Shown here piece after piece: positions 7,422 to 14,750 of a stretch of DNA of 29,054 bases. The position numbers and the translations under genes were made by a program. Position 1 is the first letter of the stretch; every line of letters begins with the position of its first letter. Origin of the DNA: an uncultured Eubacterium sp. (GTDB lineage: Bacteria; Bacillota; Clostridia; Lachnospirales; Lachnospiraceae); NCBI GenBank assembly GCA_910584595.1, contig CAJUBQ010000056.1, forward strand, positions 1-29,054, written 5' to 3'. A model generated the notes under the pieces. That model ran no database searches. It saw only the letters and a list, made by a program, of their open reading frames with translations, and was not told the origin of the DNA.

Positions 7422-8556
7422 GCACGCAAAAGTTTACACAAAAGATAACGTATTTCAGGAAGGCACGATATACATGCAAGATGGCGTCTTTGCTGATGCA
7501 TCTGACAGCCAGGAAGTCATTGACGCAAAAGGCTGCTATGCGATCCCGGGTCTGATTGACCTGCATTTTCACGGCTGCGGCGGTTATGATCTTTGTGACG
7601 GCACAAACGAAGCCATTGAAAAAATTGCGGAACACGAAGCATATGCCGGTATTACCGGTATTTGCCCTGCTACCATGACACTTCCAAATGAAGAGCTGTT
7701 ACACATCCTTCGCACAGCTGCAGCATACCGCAAAGAATGCCAAAAACAGACAACCTCAAAAAAAGGCGCCGATCTTATCGGCATCAATATGGAAGGTCCG
7801 TTTATCAGTACGGCCAAAAAAGGTGCGCAGGATCCAAAACACATCCTGCCATGCGATGTTAACATTGCAGAAAGTTTTATAGAAGCTTCTGACGGACTTG
7901 TAAAATTTATCGGTATCGCACCTGAGGATAACCCGGATTTTAAATCTTTTATTACACAGTTAAAAGATAAGGTAAATATCTCTCTGGCACATACAAACGC
8001 TGACTACGATACAGCTATGTCTGCTTTTGACGCAGGCGCAAACCATGCGGTTCATTTATACAACGCCATGCCTCCTTTTACCCATCGCTCACCTGGAGTG
8101 ATCGGCGCAGTCTTTGACAGCTCTCACGTTTATGCAGAATTAATCTGCGACGGCATACACATTCACCCTTCTGTTGTCCGCGCTACTTTTCAGATGATGG
8201 GGAAAGAACGCATGATTCTCATCAGCGACAGTATGCGCGCTGCAGGTATGCCAAATGGACGCTATACGCTGGGCGGCCTCGATGTCGATGTCAAAGACAG
8301 GAAAGTAACTCTTGTTTCTGACGGCGCTCTGGCCGGCTCTGCCTCCAACCTGATGGAATGTATGTATACCGCTGTCACACAGATGAATCTTCCATTAGAA
8401 ACTGCCGTAGCATGTGCCAGTGTCAATCCGGCTAAATGCCTGGGCGTTTATGACGAAAGAGGTTCTATTGAAACCGGTAAAATTGCAGACCTGGTTTTAC
8501 TGGACGAATCTCTTGCGGTTCAGATGGTTTTCAAAAACGGAGCCAGAATCCGATAA
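7411..8556 (+). CDS. nagA: N-acetylglucosamine-6-phosphate deacetylase NagA
   Basis: Amidohydrolase-fold enzyme removing acetate from GlcNAc-6-phosphate to give GlcN-6-phosphate, the substrate of NagB. It has 381 residues, the family length. Visible metal and catalytic residues are His52/His54 (LHFHG), Glu128 (INMEGPF), His194 (LAHTN), His215 (HAVHLYNAM) and the catalytic Asp273 (LISDSMRAAG). The start at 7411 follows AAAGGAG by six to seven bases and overlaps the end of the RpiR gene by 11 nt, which suggests translational coupling. An in-frame ORF runs upstream to 7255, but that part lies inside the RpiR gene and has no ribosome-binding site. It is the last gene of the nan operon, before a strong terminator. 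Confidence 0.95.
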   Translation: MIIEHAKVYTKDNVFQEGTIYMQDGVFADASDSQEVIDAKGCYAIPGLIDLHFHGCGGYDLCDGTNEAIEKIAEHEAYAGITGICPATMTLPNEELLHILRTAAAYRKECQKQTTSKKGADLIGINMEGPFISTAKKGAQDPKHILPCDVNIAESFIEASDGLVKFIGIAPEDNPDFKSFITQLKDKVNISLAHTNADYDTAMSAFDAGANHAVHLYNAMPPFTHRSPGVIGAVFDSSHVYAELICDGIHIHPSVVRATFQMMGKERMILISDSMRAAGMPNGRYTLGGLDVDVKDRKVTLVSDGALAGSASNLMECMYTAVTQMNLPLETAVACASVNPAKCLGVYDERGSIETGKIADLVLLDESLAVQMVFKNGARIR

Positions 8557-8611
8557 TGTAACCATTTTTATGAAAACGCAGACACTTGCGAGCTGCATAG
8601 CTGTTCGTACC

Positions 8612-8653
8612 AATAAGACCCTCCGGCAAATTTCATTGCCTGAGGGTCTTATT
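8612..8653. terminator. Terminator between nagA and convergent pcp
   Basis: AATAAGACCCTC (8612-8623) pairs perfectly with GAGGGTCTTATT (8642-8653), and an inner GGCAA/TTGCC extends the stem. On the + strand it ends in TCTTATTT. The AT-rich ends make it plausible in both directions between the convergent operons. Confidence 0.75.
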
Positions 8654-8657
8654 TGCC

Positions 8658-8694
8658 AGATCGTGTTTGAGAAAGCATTTTTCAAACACGATCT
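8658..8694. terminator. Second hairpin overlapping the pcp stop codon
   Basis: AGATCGTGTTTGA (8658-8670) pairs with TCAAACACGATCT (8682-8694), 13 bp perfect, with an 11-nt loop. The right arm includes two bases of the pcp stop codon (8693-8695). There is no long T-run on either side, so it may work together with the adjacent hairpin or protect the 3' end of the minus-strand transcript. Confidence 0.55.
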
Positions 8695-9337
8695 AATGTG
8701 TCGTTCCCATTGCCTGCGAAATATCTTCCCGATTCTCTATAACTGCAAGAATCGAACACTCCAATCCCTTTGTTATAGACGAAAGCGCCATTGCCGGTGT
8801 TCCGTTTGGCTTATCTACCGTCTGCTGCATTGCAAAAGGCACATGAATAAAGCCGCCGCGAATATGCGGATATTTTTTATGAAGCAGATACAGCAGCGCA
8901 TACATCAGCTCATTGCAGACAAACGTTCCGGCAGTATAAGAAACAAATGCCGGAATGCCGTTTTCCCGCATTTTTGCTACCATCGCTTTGACCGGCACTG
9001 TTGCAAAATAGGCAGTATCTCCATCTTCTTCAATCACCTGGTCGATCGGCTGCTGCTTTTCATTATCGGGTATACGTGCATCCTGGTAATTAATAGCCAC
9101 TTTTTCCACGGACATACCGGAGCGTCCGCCTGCCTGACCAACACAAATAACTGCGTCCGGCTGATGCGTCTCAATGCCTGCTTTTAAAGCTTCTCCTGCC
9201 TTGCCAAAAACAGTCGGCACTTCCATTTTTATAATCTGCGCTCCGCCGATTTCATCCGGCAGCAGCTTAATTGCTTCATATGCGGGATTGACCGATTCGC
9301 CGCCAAACGGATCAAACCCTGTAATCAAAATTTTCAC
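8693..9337 (-). CDS. pcp: Pyroglutamyl peptidase I (pyrrolidone-carboxylate peptidase)
   Basis: Cysteine peptidase of family C15 that removes N-terminal pyroglutamate from peptides and releases 5-oxoproline. The 214-residue protein has the family length and the N-terminal GFDPFGGESVNPAYE. The catalytic triad is visible as Glu78 (SGMSVEKV), Cys141 (TAGTFVCNELMY) and His165 (GGFIHVPF). The start is a GTG at 9337, six bases after AAGGAGGTC. It is the last gene of the minus-strand operon that begins with the DUF969/DUF979 pair; such pairs are often found with pcp, which fits a peptide and 5-oxoproline scavenging role. Confidence 0.95.
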   Translation of the reverse strand: MKILITGFDPFGGESVNPAYEAIKLLPDEIGGAQIIKMEVPTVFGKAGEALKAGIETHQPDAVICVGQAGGRSGMSVEKVAINYQDARIPDNEKQQPIDQVIEEDGDTAYFATVPVKAMVAKMRENGIPAFVSYTAGTFVCNELMYALLYLLHKKYPHIRGGFIHVPFAMQQTVDKPNGTPAMALSSITKGLECSILAVIENREDISQAMGTTH

Positions 9338-9390
9338 CTCTAAGACCTCCTTACATGCTTCGTTTTCCGCTTACACTTTGCAGCCGCAAC

Positions 9391-10377
9391 TTATACATAG
9401 ATATGCGGCTCTAAAATCATAATTCTCCCCTGCTCCATAACCATCTGATTATCTACGTAAATATCCGCGTTGTGCGCCACCAGATCAAAATGCCCGGCTG
9501 CATCCTGCATACCGCCAAGAGCTATATTTCTGCCAAAGCCGATATGAAACGTGCCGTATGCAGACTCATCTTCAATATAACAGCAACCCCGGCAGCGCGA
9601 ATATGTATTCAGCCCGATGCCAAATTCGGATGCTGTCAACATTCTCTGATCCTGAAAGCAACGGATATAGTCTTTTAATTTCTTTCCGCTTGCATTCGTT
9701 TCAATATACGTAATTTTACCGCCGTTTAAACAGATTTCCACGGGGCGTTCTACCATACCGATATAGCCCATGGAACCATCCAGAACAAATGTCCCCTCCG
9801 TACGATCCTCTACAATCGGAACATAAACTTCTACACTTGCAGAAGAAAGCCCCTTTCCATCTTTGCAGCAGCCGTTGAAAAATCCTGCCTTGCGCCCTTT
9901 GACAGATAAATGCAGATCTGTGCCAAGCGCGGTATAAATATCAATCCTGTTTGCAGCCTGAAAATAATCCAGCATTGCCAATGCCATAATCCTGCTTTTT
10001 GCCGTATCCGCCTGTAAAAAACGATAGGAAAGCATAGACTGCCCATTATTTGTACTAAGCGGCAGCGAAAGAAATCGTTTTCTGCGGGAAACTGCCCGTT
10101 TGACCGCTTTTGTCGTAATAAGTGAATATTCGGCAGCGCCAATAATTACATCATACGCATCAAAAGCCGTTTCGCGTTCATTAAAATAAGCCCCTACATA
10201 CATTGACAGCTCGTCCAGCAATAAAACATGAACATGACTGCTGATTTGTGCGGCTGCAGCTTTGAGAGCATCCGTCTCGGTCTGATAACGTCTGCTGGAT
10301 ACAATCAAAAGCCTTTCCCTTGCCCGCAGCCGTATCCAGTCACGGATAATAATCTCTGCGCCTTTTTGAATGTCCAT
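9391..10377 (-). CDS. M29-like metallo-aminopeptidase family protein
   Basis: Protein of 328 residues resembling the thermophilic-aminopeptidase (M29)/NicX-like fold. The core GTDLHLSVKGR (152-162) and the C-terminal metal-ligand pattern are visible: Glu183 (SVEVYVP), Glu251 (ASEFGIGLN), His278 (GTFHIGFG) and His296-x-Asp298 (HFDLV). It is shorter than typical M29 peptidases (about 370-410 residues), chiefly in the N-terminal half. It probably hydrolyses short peptides or amides in the cytosol. It lies 22 bp after the DUF979 gene and before pcp in the same operon, so it may feed or process pyroglutamyl peptides. A non-peptidase hydrolase or ring-cleaving dioxygenase activity, as in NicX, is the main alternative. 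Confidence 0.7.
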   Translation of the reverse strand: MDIQKGAEIIIRDWIRLRARERLLIVSSRRYQTETDALKAAAAQISSHVHVLLLDELSMYVGAYFNERETAFDAYDVIIGAAEYSLITTKAVKRAVSRRKRFLSLPLSTNNGQSMLSYRFLQADTAKSRIMALAMLDYFQAANRIDIYTALGTDLHLSVKGRKAGFFNGCCKDGKGLSSASVEVYVPIVEDRTEGTFVLDGSMGYIGMVERPVEICLNGGKITYIETNASGKKLKDYIRCFQDQRMLTASEFGIGLNTYSRCRGCCYIEDESAYGTFHIGFGRNIALGGMQDAAGHFDLVAHNADIYVDNQMVMEQGRIMILEPHIYV

Positions 10378-10399
10378 TTTTCCTGCTTACTTTTCCTGA

Positions 10400-11353
10400 T
10401 TATTTTAGCATAATCATCATAACAATCTGAAAAACAATCATAATCAAGGCAATCGGCACCTGGTTTTTAATCACCCCAAACTGCTTTTTCATATCCAAAA
10501 GCGCAACAGGTACGGTGTTAAAATTTGCAGCCATCGGCGTACAAAGAGTGCCGCAGAATCCGCAAGTCAAAGCAAGCATACCGATCGCAACCGGATTCGC
10601 CCCATATGCAAGCACAAACGGCCCGCCGATACCGACTGTCATCACTGTAATCGCAGCAAATGCGTTCCCCATAATCATCGTAAAAAGCATCATGCCCAAT
10701 GCATATACAATAATCCCGGCATTCACATTTCCGGCCGGAATAATACGCTCAACCAAAGAAGCTACCACATCGCCAACACCTGCAGCAGTAAAAACCGCGC
10801 CCAGACATGCCAACAGCATAGGCAGCATCGAAAGCGGCCCAACCGTAGAAAGCATACGCTCCGAATCATTTAACAATACCATCGGCGTATTTTTTTTATT
10901 AAACAGCATTAAAAATGCTGCTGCCGCAAAAACGCCAATCGCTACGCCATTTAAAGCGCTGAACCCAAGCACATTCGTCGTCAGCGCCGCGCCAACGGCA
11001 AAGACGCCGATACTTAACGCCGGGATAAATATTTTCATTCCAATCGCTTCAAAAGCCGCCTGCGTATCAGCCTTTGAAGGTGCGTTGTTCTTCCCCTTTT
11101 TTACTTTATGCAAAATTGCCGGAACACACATGATAAGCACTAAAACGCCGCTTAGTGCGTTTGGCAGCCAGCGTCCAAACGCCAGCAAAATTCCCAGCAC
11201 AAACCAAAATACAAACGTGCCGATACGGCTCGGGTTCTCCTTATCTCTTAAATTTTTTACCGCCGTATATACGACCATAAACCCGATAAACATATAAATA
11301 ATTTCCATCAGTTTGTTACTCATCGCAACTTCAGGATCCATAAAAAAGCTCAT
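10400..11353 (-). CDS. DUF979 membrane protein, predicted 5-oxoproline transporter subunit
   Basis: Integral membrane protein of 317 residues with about nine hydrophobic segments and the DUF979 pattern: an N-terminal MEIIYMFIGFMVVYTAVKNL and a C-terminal GFCGTLCTPMAANFNTVPVALLDMK. It pairs with the DUF969 protein encoded just upstream (43 bp gap). The pair is found with pyroglutamyl peptidase in Firmicutes and has been predicted to transport 5-oxoproline; direct transport evidence is not known to me. The ATG follows GTAAGGAGGAG with good spacing. Confidence 0.85.
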   Translation of the reverse strand: MSFFMDPEVAMSNKLMEIIYMFIGFMVVYTAVKNLRDKENPSRIGTFVFWFVLGILLAFGRWLPNALSGVLVLIMCVPAILHKVKKGKNNAPSKADTQAAFEAIGMKIFIPALSIGVFAVGAALTTNVLGFSALNGVAIGVFAAAAFLMLFNKKNTPMVLLNDSERMLSTVGPLSMLPMLLACLGAVFTAAGVGDVVASLVERIIPAGNVNAGIIVYALGMMLFTMIMGNAFAAITVMTVGIGGPFVLAYGANPVAIGMLALTCGFCGTLCTPMAANFNTVPVALLDMKKQFGVIKNQVPIALIMIVFQIVMMIMLK

Positions 11354-11396
11354 CGCTTCTCCTCCTTACCGCTGAATTTTTCTTCATCCTAATCGT

Positions 11397-12065
11397 TTAG
11401 TAATATTTTTTCAGCAAATACCTGTCTTTCAAATAATAAAAAATAATCGTAAGCGCTGTGGCTGTAATACAAACCGGTATCTCCACTGCTGCCAGAGAAC
11501 CAAGCTCCACCTCATAGCCAAGCCCTGCCAGCGTATTTTGAACAAGTATCGCGCCTGACCCGCCGACAAACAACACCTGGCCAAAAAACCACGTTACATT
11601 TTCCATCCCGGCAGCCATCCCTTTTAATTCTTCCAGATGATTTTCATGTACCTTTTTGCCACGTGCCGTTACCGCGCCTTCTGCCATAGGCATAATGACA
11701 GGCCGCACAAAACCGGCCACTCCGCCAAAACCGACATTAAACGCTGCAAATACCGCACGCATAACTCCATAAATACCGATGACCAGCCCGGATGTAGCTC
11801 CTTTGAACTTACCAATCAGCGCTGCCGCTGCTTCCCGCAGTCCGTTGCGCTCCAGTGTCCCGGTAACAAACATAATAATAATAAAAATAGCCATACTCCG
11901 GTTTGCCATAAAGTTGCTGCCAAGCGTCTCCAGCAGTTCCACCGGGCTCAGTCCGCCCACAAGCGCCGTAACAAGCGCTGCCGCCACAATAATGAGGATG
12001 GAGTCCAGCTTTAACGCAAAGCCGACGATAACGATAACAATCCCCAAAAGTTTTAAATATTCCAT
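11397..12065 (-). CDS. DUF969 membrane protein, predicted 5-oxoproline transporter subunit
   Basis: Integral membrane protein of 222 residues. It starts directly with hydrophobic segments (YLKLLGIVIVIVGFALKL, then ILIIVAAALVTALVGGL) and has the DUF969 segment GVMRAVFAAFNVGFGGVAGFVRPVIMPM split over about 105-135. It is the first gene of a four-gene minus-strand operon (this gene, DUF979, M29-like, pcp). The AAGGTGGAG site precedes the ATG. With DUF979 it probably forms a two-part permease; substrate is inferred from the pcp linkage. Confidence 0.85.
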   Translation of the reverse strand: MEYLKLLGIVIVIVGFALKLDSILIIVAAALVTALVGGLSPVELLETLGSNFMANRSMAIFIIIMFVTGTLERNGLREAAAALIGKFKGATSGLVIGIYGVMRAVFAAFNVGFGGVAGFVRPVIMPMAEGAVTARGKKVHENHLEELKGMAAGMENVTWFFGQVLFVGGSGAILVQNTLAGLGYEVELGSLAAVEIPVCITATALTIIFYYLKDRYLLKKYY

Positions 12066-12231
12066 TACTGCTCCACCTTTCTATTCGCTTCTTTTCTTAC
12101 ATTTTTATTTTATAACATATAGAAACGCTCCTGCAGTGAGCGTTAACTATCTGTTTAAAATGTTGGATTTGAATAACAGGTTTATTTATTTATGTGAATC
12201 ATTATGTGAATTTTTACAAAACGATATATAA

Positions 12232-12260
12232 ATAATAATGGAAAACCGGCAGATTGTCAA
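12232..12260 (-). promoter_or_regulatory. Sigma-A promoter of the DUF969-pcp operon
   Basis: Read on the minus strand, a perfect TTGACA (12255-12260) is followed after 17 bp by TATTAT (12232-12237). Transcription would start near 12225, giving a leader of about 160 nt before the DUF969 start codon. Confidence 0.7.
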
Positions 12261-12300
12261 GTTTTTACCAAACAGACTACAGGATTATTTTGAATTTTAT

Positions 12301-12332
12301 GTAACAGTTCCATGGGTTATCTGAACTGTTAC
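12301..12332. repeat. Palindromic repeat family, copy 1
   Basis: GTAACAGTTC (12301-12310) and GAACTGTTAC (12323-12332) form a perfect inverted repeat around CATGGGTTATCT, extendable by one T-A pair. The same motif occurs at 20266-20296 (same orientation) and at 14576-14607 (reverse orientation). It lies upstream of the DUF969 promoter and downstream of the gene at 12391. There is no adjacent T-run, so it is not a classical terminator. Confidence 0.7.
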
Positions 12333-12390
12333 AATTTCATTATTTTCAGCCGCATAGAATTTCTTACGCAACATTTGCCTCAGTTATCAT

Positions 12391-12735
12391 CTATTCAATG
12401 GAATACCCGCAATTGATGTCAAAAGGCATAATCAACAGTTTAAATATTTCCTTAGAATATTTATCAAAAAGCCAATGCGTTGCATCAGAATAATTTTCCA
12501 TGCTGTCAAAATCCCAATAAGAATAGTATTTTACACATTTAACTATTCTGGTCAGCTCTCTTGGCTGTTCCTTTATATCATCAAAAACATAAAACCTTTT
12601 CATATATTTGATATCAATGCAGCCCTTTTGCTGTTTTTGCTCTTTTGCAACAACAGCTATCAATTTTTCAAATTCTTCTATTTTATCCGGTTTTACCTGA
12701 AACAACTTAACTTCACAAAATTTTTTTTCCATCAT
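12391..12735 (-). CDS. Small uncharacterised protein, possible ABM/dimeric ferredoxin-like fold
   Basis: A 114-residue soluble protein with an excellent AAGGAGG site four bases before the first of two adjacent ATG codons; either could be the start. The N-terminal pattern VKLFQVKPDKIEEFEKLIAV followed by a KGCIDIKYMKRF strand resembles antibiotic-biosynthesis-monooxygenase (ABM)-like dimeric alpha/beta barrels, where a strand is followed by a helix and then a Gly-Cys/Gly-rich turn. The rest (YYSYWDFDSMENYSDATHWLF) fits the later strand-helix of that fold. No catalytic assignment is possible. It is flanked by a promoter-bearing spacer and the hemerythrin gene and does not clearly belong to an operon. 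The base composition is more AT-rich than its neighbours, which could indicate recent acquisition. Confidence 0.7.
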   Translation of the reverse strand: MMEKKFCEVKLFQVKPDKIEEFEKLIAVVAKEQKQQKGCIDIKYMKRFYVFDDIKEQPRELTRIVKCVKYYSYWDFDSMENYSDATHWLFDKYSKEIFKLLIMPFDINCGYSIE

Positions 12736-13051
12736 CAGACCTCCTTATGATCCACTGAACGATTGAAACATTTGACGCTTAAAAATCCCACATACAGTTC
12801 CTTACGTATTTATTGAGAGAAATCTTTCTATCATCTTAATATAAATTTCTGCAAATGGCAATATTAGATGGAACAATTTCATAGATATGATACCAACCCG
12901 CACATTTACAAATACCGATATGCACGATACAAAACAGAAAACATCTTCATCAATACCGCATACAGCAAAAAGACAGTTTGGCCTATTATATTTTTCGACC
13001 TTATACGATGCGCTATCACTGTTACAAAGCTCATAAACACCCATGAACACA
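12736..13051. other. Spacer without a supportable gene
   Basis: About 316 AT-rich bases. Besides the ribosome-binding site of the gene at 12735, the only feature noted is ACATACAGTTCCTTAC (12790-12805), a 16-base sequence repeated exactly at 15663-15678. Short ORFs on both strands lack ribosome-binding sites and protein-like composition. Confidence 0.5.
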
Positions 13052-13096
13052 TAAAAAATACAGCCGCCTTCAGCAACTCCCCAAAAGCGGCTGCAT
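13052..13096 (-). terminator. Terminator of the hemerythrin-response regulator gene
   Basis: On the minus strand, GCAGCCGC pairs with GCGGCTGT (+ strand arms 13061-13067 and 13087-13093) and is followed by ATTTTTTAT. It begins a few bases after the stop codon at 13100-13102, so it is well placed and convincing. Confidence 0.75.
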
Positions 13097-13099
13097 TTT

Positions 13100-14467
13100 C
13101 TAAATTACGTTTTTTCCAATTACTTTTTTCTCAAAATAACGGTCAATATTTTTCTTTATCTCCGCAGGCTTTGCACTTTTTAACAAATATCCTTCCGGTT
13201 TCAAAGGTATCACTCTGCTGACGCTGGCCTTGTCAACCTTCGCAGTCAAAAAAAAGACCGGGATATCTGCAAGCTCTGTCTCCGAACGAATCATTTTTAA
13301 CACCTGCGCGCCGTCGCACACAGGCATATCATAATCCAGTAAAACAAGATCCGGCCGTTCGAGCGTGATGCTGCGAATGGCAGCTGCTCCCGAACTAACC
13401 ATTGTGATCTGGTAATCTTCCTGCAGCAGCCCCTTCATTGCCAGCTGGACCGTATCCGAATCATCCACCACGAGCAGTTTCTTTTTTTGTAACCTATTTT
13501 CCCGCTCATTTCTGCGAATATATTTTTCAATGTCTGTCATCGTATGTTCTTCCTGCGCAGCCGCGGGCTTTATTTCTTTCAATAAGCGCGGCGTCATCGC
13601 ACAATATGCGAAATATCCTTCTCCGGTATCAAACAACAAACTGTACTGCGGAAGCTGTCTTTCTAGTATTCGCTGAAACTGCTCATAAGTCAGCAAATGT
13701 TCACTTTCCATTCGATACTCTGCTTCCGATGGAAAATGCTTCTGTATACTTTCCACAAACTGTCTGACCGTATATCTTGCCGCATTTAATATTACCGTAT
13801 TCAGTTTGCCAGAACAATCGCCAATTAATTTTCCAATCGTATGAACCAGCAGTTTTTCTTCAAATACAAGAATAATATCCCGCTGCTTTCCATTTTTACT
13901 GCTGTAATTAAGGCGGTAATAAATACCCTTTCCAAACTTTTCACCGCCATAGCATTCACTGACTGCCTCCGCTTTTAACTGAAACATTTGACGGATCAGC
14001 CGGATGATCGTCCCTTTTACAACAAACTGCTCTTCTTCCGGCATAAGGTTCACCCATTTGCTTGTTTCCTTGCCTACAATAGCACGATCTTCGGTCAGCG
14101 TATGTCCAATCAGCCATCCGGCACAAACACCCAGAAAATGATCGATCGCATCTTTTGTGTACCCGGATTTTTCCAGCTCTTTTTCTAATATCGGGAGCGT
14201 ACGTTTACGAAAGTCCTCATGCAGCCGCTTATGTGTATCCAATCCTTCATAGGATACGGCCTCCATATAGGACTCTTCCTGTGCAAAATGCTCGAATGCA
14301 TGCTCTTTAAAATATTTAATGCCTTCCTGACAGACCCATGGCCCTTTAACCTCCTGTTCACTGAATGCAAACAATTTATTTATGATTTTGAAAAGCTTTT
14401 TATGCTCTTTATCAATTGCTTCTATGCCAATATTGAATCTGTCTTCCCAAATCAAATGATTTCCCAT
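13100..14467 (-). CDS. Hemerythrin-response regulator fusion protein
   Basis: A 455-residue cytosolic protein. Residues 1-135 are a bacteriohemerythrin domain with the complete di-iron ligand set: His22, His60, Glu64, His79, His83, His122 and Asp127. Residues about 150-300 form a middle domain that I cannot assign firmly; its alpha/beta pattern (GKLIGDCSGKLNTVILNAA) is loosely like CheX/CheC-type phosphatase folds. Residues 330-450 are a receiver domain with Asp335/Asp336, phospho-acceptor Asp378 (LVLLDYDMP), Thr408 and Lys430. There is no DNA-binding or enzymatic output domain. This suggests an O2- or redox-responsive phosphorelay or chemotaxis-like adaptor; no partner kinase is encoded here. 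The start at 14467 follows AAGGAGG by six bases. An in-frame extension to 14680 lacks such a site and runs through a palindromic repeat, so it is rejected. Confidence 0.88.
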   Translation of the reverse strand: MGNHLIWEDRFNIGIEAIDKEHKKLFKIINKLFAFSEQEVKGPWVCQEGIKYFKEHAFEHFAQEESYMEAVSYEGLDTHKRLHEDFRKRTLPILEKELEKSGYTKDAIDHFLGVCAGWLIGHTLTEDRAIVGKETSKWVNLMPEEEQFVVKGTIIRLIRQMFQLKAEAVSECYGGEKFGKGIYYRLNYSSKNGKQRDIILVFEEKLLVHTIGKLIGDCSGKLNTVILNAARYTVRQFVESIQKHFPSEAEYRMESEHLLTYEQFQRILERQLPQYSLLFDTGEGYFAYCAMTPRLLKEIKPAAAQEEHTMTDIEKYIRRNERENRLQKKKLLVVDDSDTVQLAMKGLLQEDYQITMVSSGAAAIRSITLERPDLVLLDYDMPVCDGAQVLKMIRSETELADIPVFFLTAKVDKASVSRVIPLKPEGYLLKSAKPAEIKKNIDRYFEKKVIGKNVI

Positions 14468-14750
14468 AAAAGTCCTCCTTATCATTGTAAAGATATCATC
14501 CTGCAAATTTTTGCCTTTTTCGTTTTTTCTATTACAACTATCTATCCAAGGAACAGACTGACCTGCTGTTTGATGGTAACCGTTCAGATAACTCATTGAA
14601 CCGTTACGTTGTTGTGCCTTTAACATAGTATATGCACTGCCGGCACATGCGACATATCTTTTTACATGTAAAAAGAACATCTCCAGAAAATATCTTTCAG
14701 GAAATGTCCTTTCTTTTCCACTTACTTATGTAAAAAATAATCTGTCATAA
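14468..14750 (-). other. Spacer between spoIIIAH and the hemerythrin gene
   Basis: It holds copy 2 of the palindromic repeat (14576-14607) and an 18-bp AT-rich palindrome CTTTTTACATGTAAAAAG (14658-14675). The latter could bind a regulator or fold, but it lacks the GC stem and T-run of a good terminator. I see no clear promoter or spoIIIA terminator. Confidence 0.45.
14576..14607. repeat. Palindromic repeat family, copy 2 (reverse orientation)
   Basis: GTAACCGTTCA (14576-14586) and TGAACCGTTAC (14597-14607) form an inverted repeat with one central mismatch. Its reverse complement aligns over 32 bases with copy 1 at 12301, sharing GGTTATCTGAAC-like centre sequence with few differences. It lies in the 5' region of the hemerythrin gene. 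Confidence 0.7.

Larger units (their letters stand above)
12066..12390 (-). other. Leader and control region of the DUF969-pcp operon
   Basis: No gene is present. The region holds the operon promoter (12232-12260), a tandem repeat just downstream of the predicted start (TTATGTGAAT at 12190-12199 and 12202-12211 on the + strand), a small hairpin AACGCTC/GAGCGTT (12124-12130/12138-12144) in the leader, and a copy of the 32-bp palindromic repeat (12301-12332). The predicted leader is about 160 nt, longer than needed for translation. Confidence 0.55.

Noticed and set aside
8414..9187. Long + strand frame spanning the end of nagA and antisense of pcp
   Set aside because: It crosses both terminators and is antisense to pcp with its intact catalytic triad.
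10515..11297. 260-residue + strand frame antisense to the DUF979 gene
   Set aside because: It is an antisense shadow of a membrane protein gene; low-complexity Ala/Ile/Pro/Thr composition and no start site.
12868..13221. 117-residue + strand frame upstream and antisense of the hemerythrin gene
   Set aside because: It runs through the terminator at 13052-13096 and into the coding strand of the receiver domain; no ribosome-binding site.
14468..14680. 71-residue N-terminal extension of the hemerythrin protein
   Set aside because: It lacks a ribosome-binding site and crosses the palindromic repeat; a strong AAGGAGG site supports 14467.
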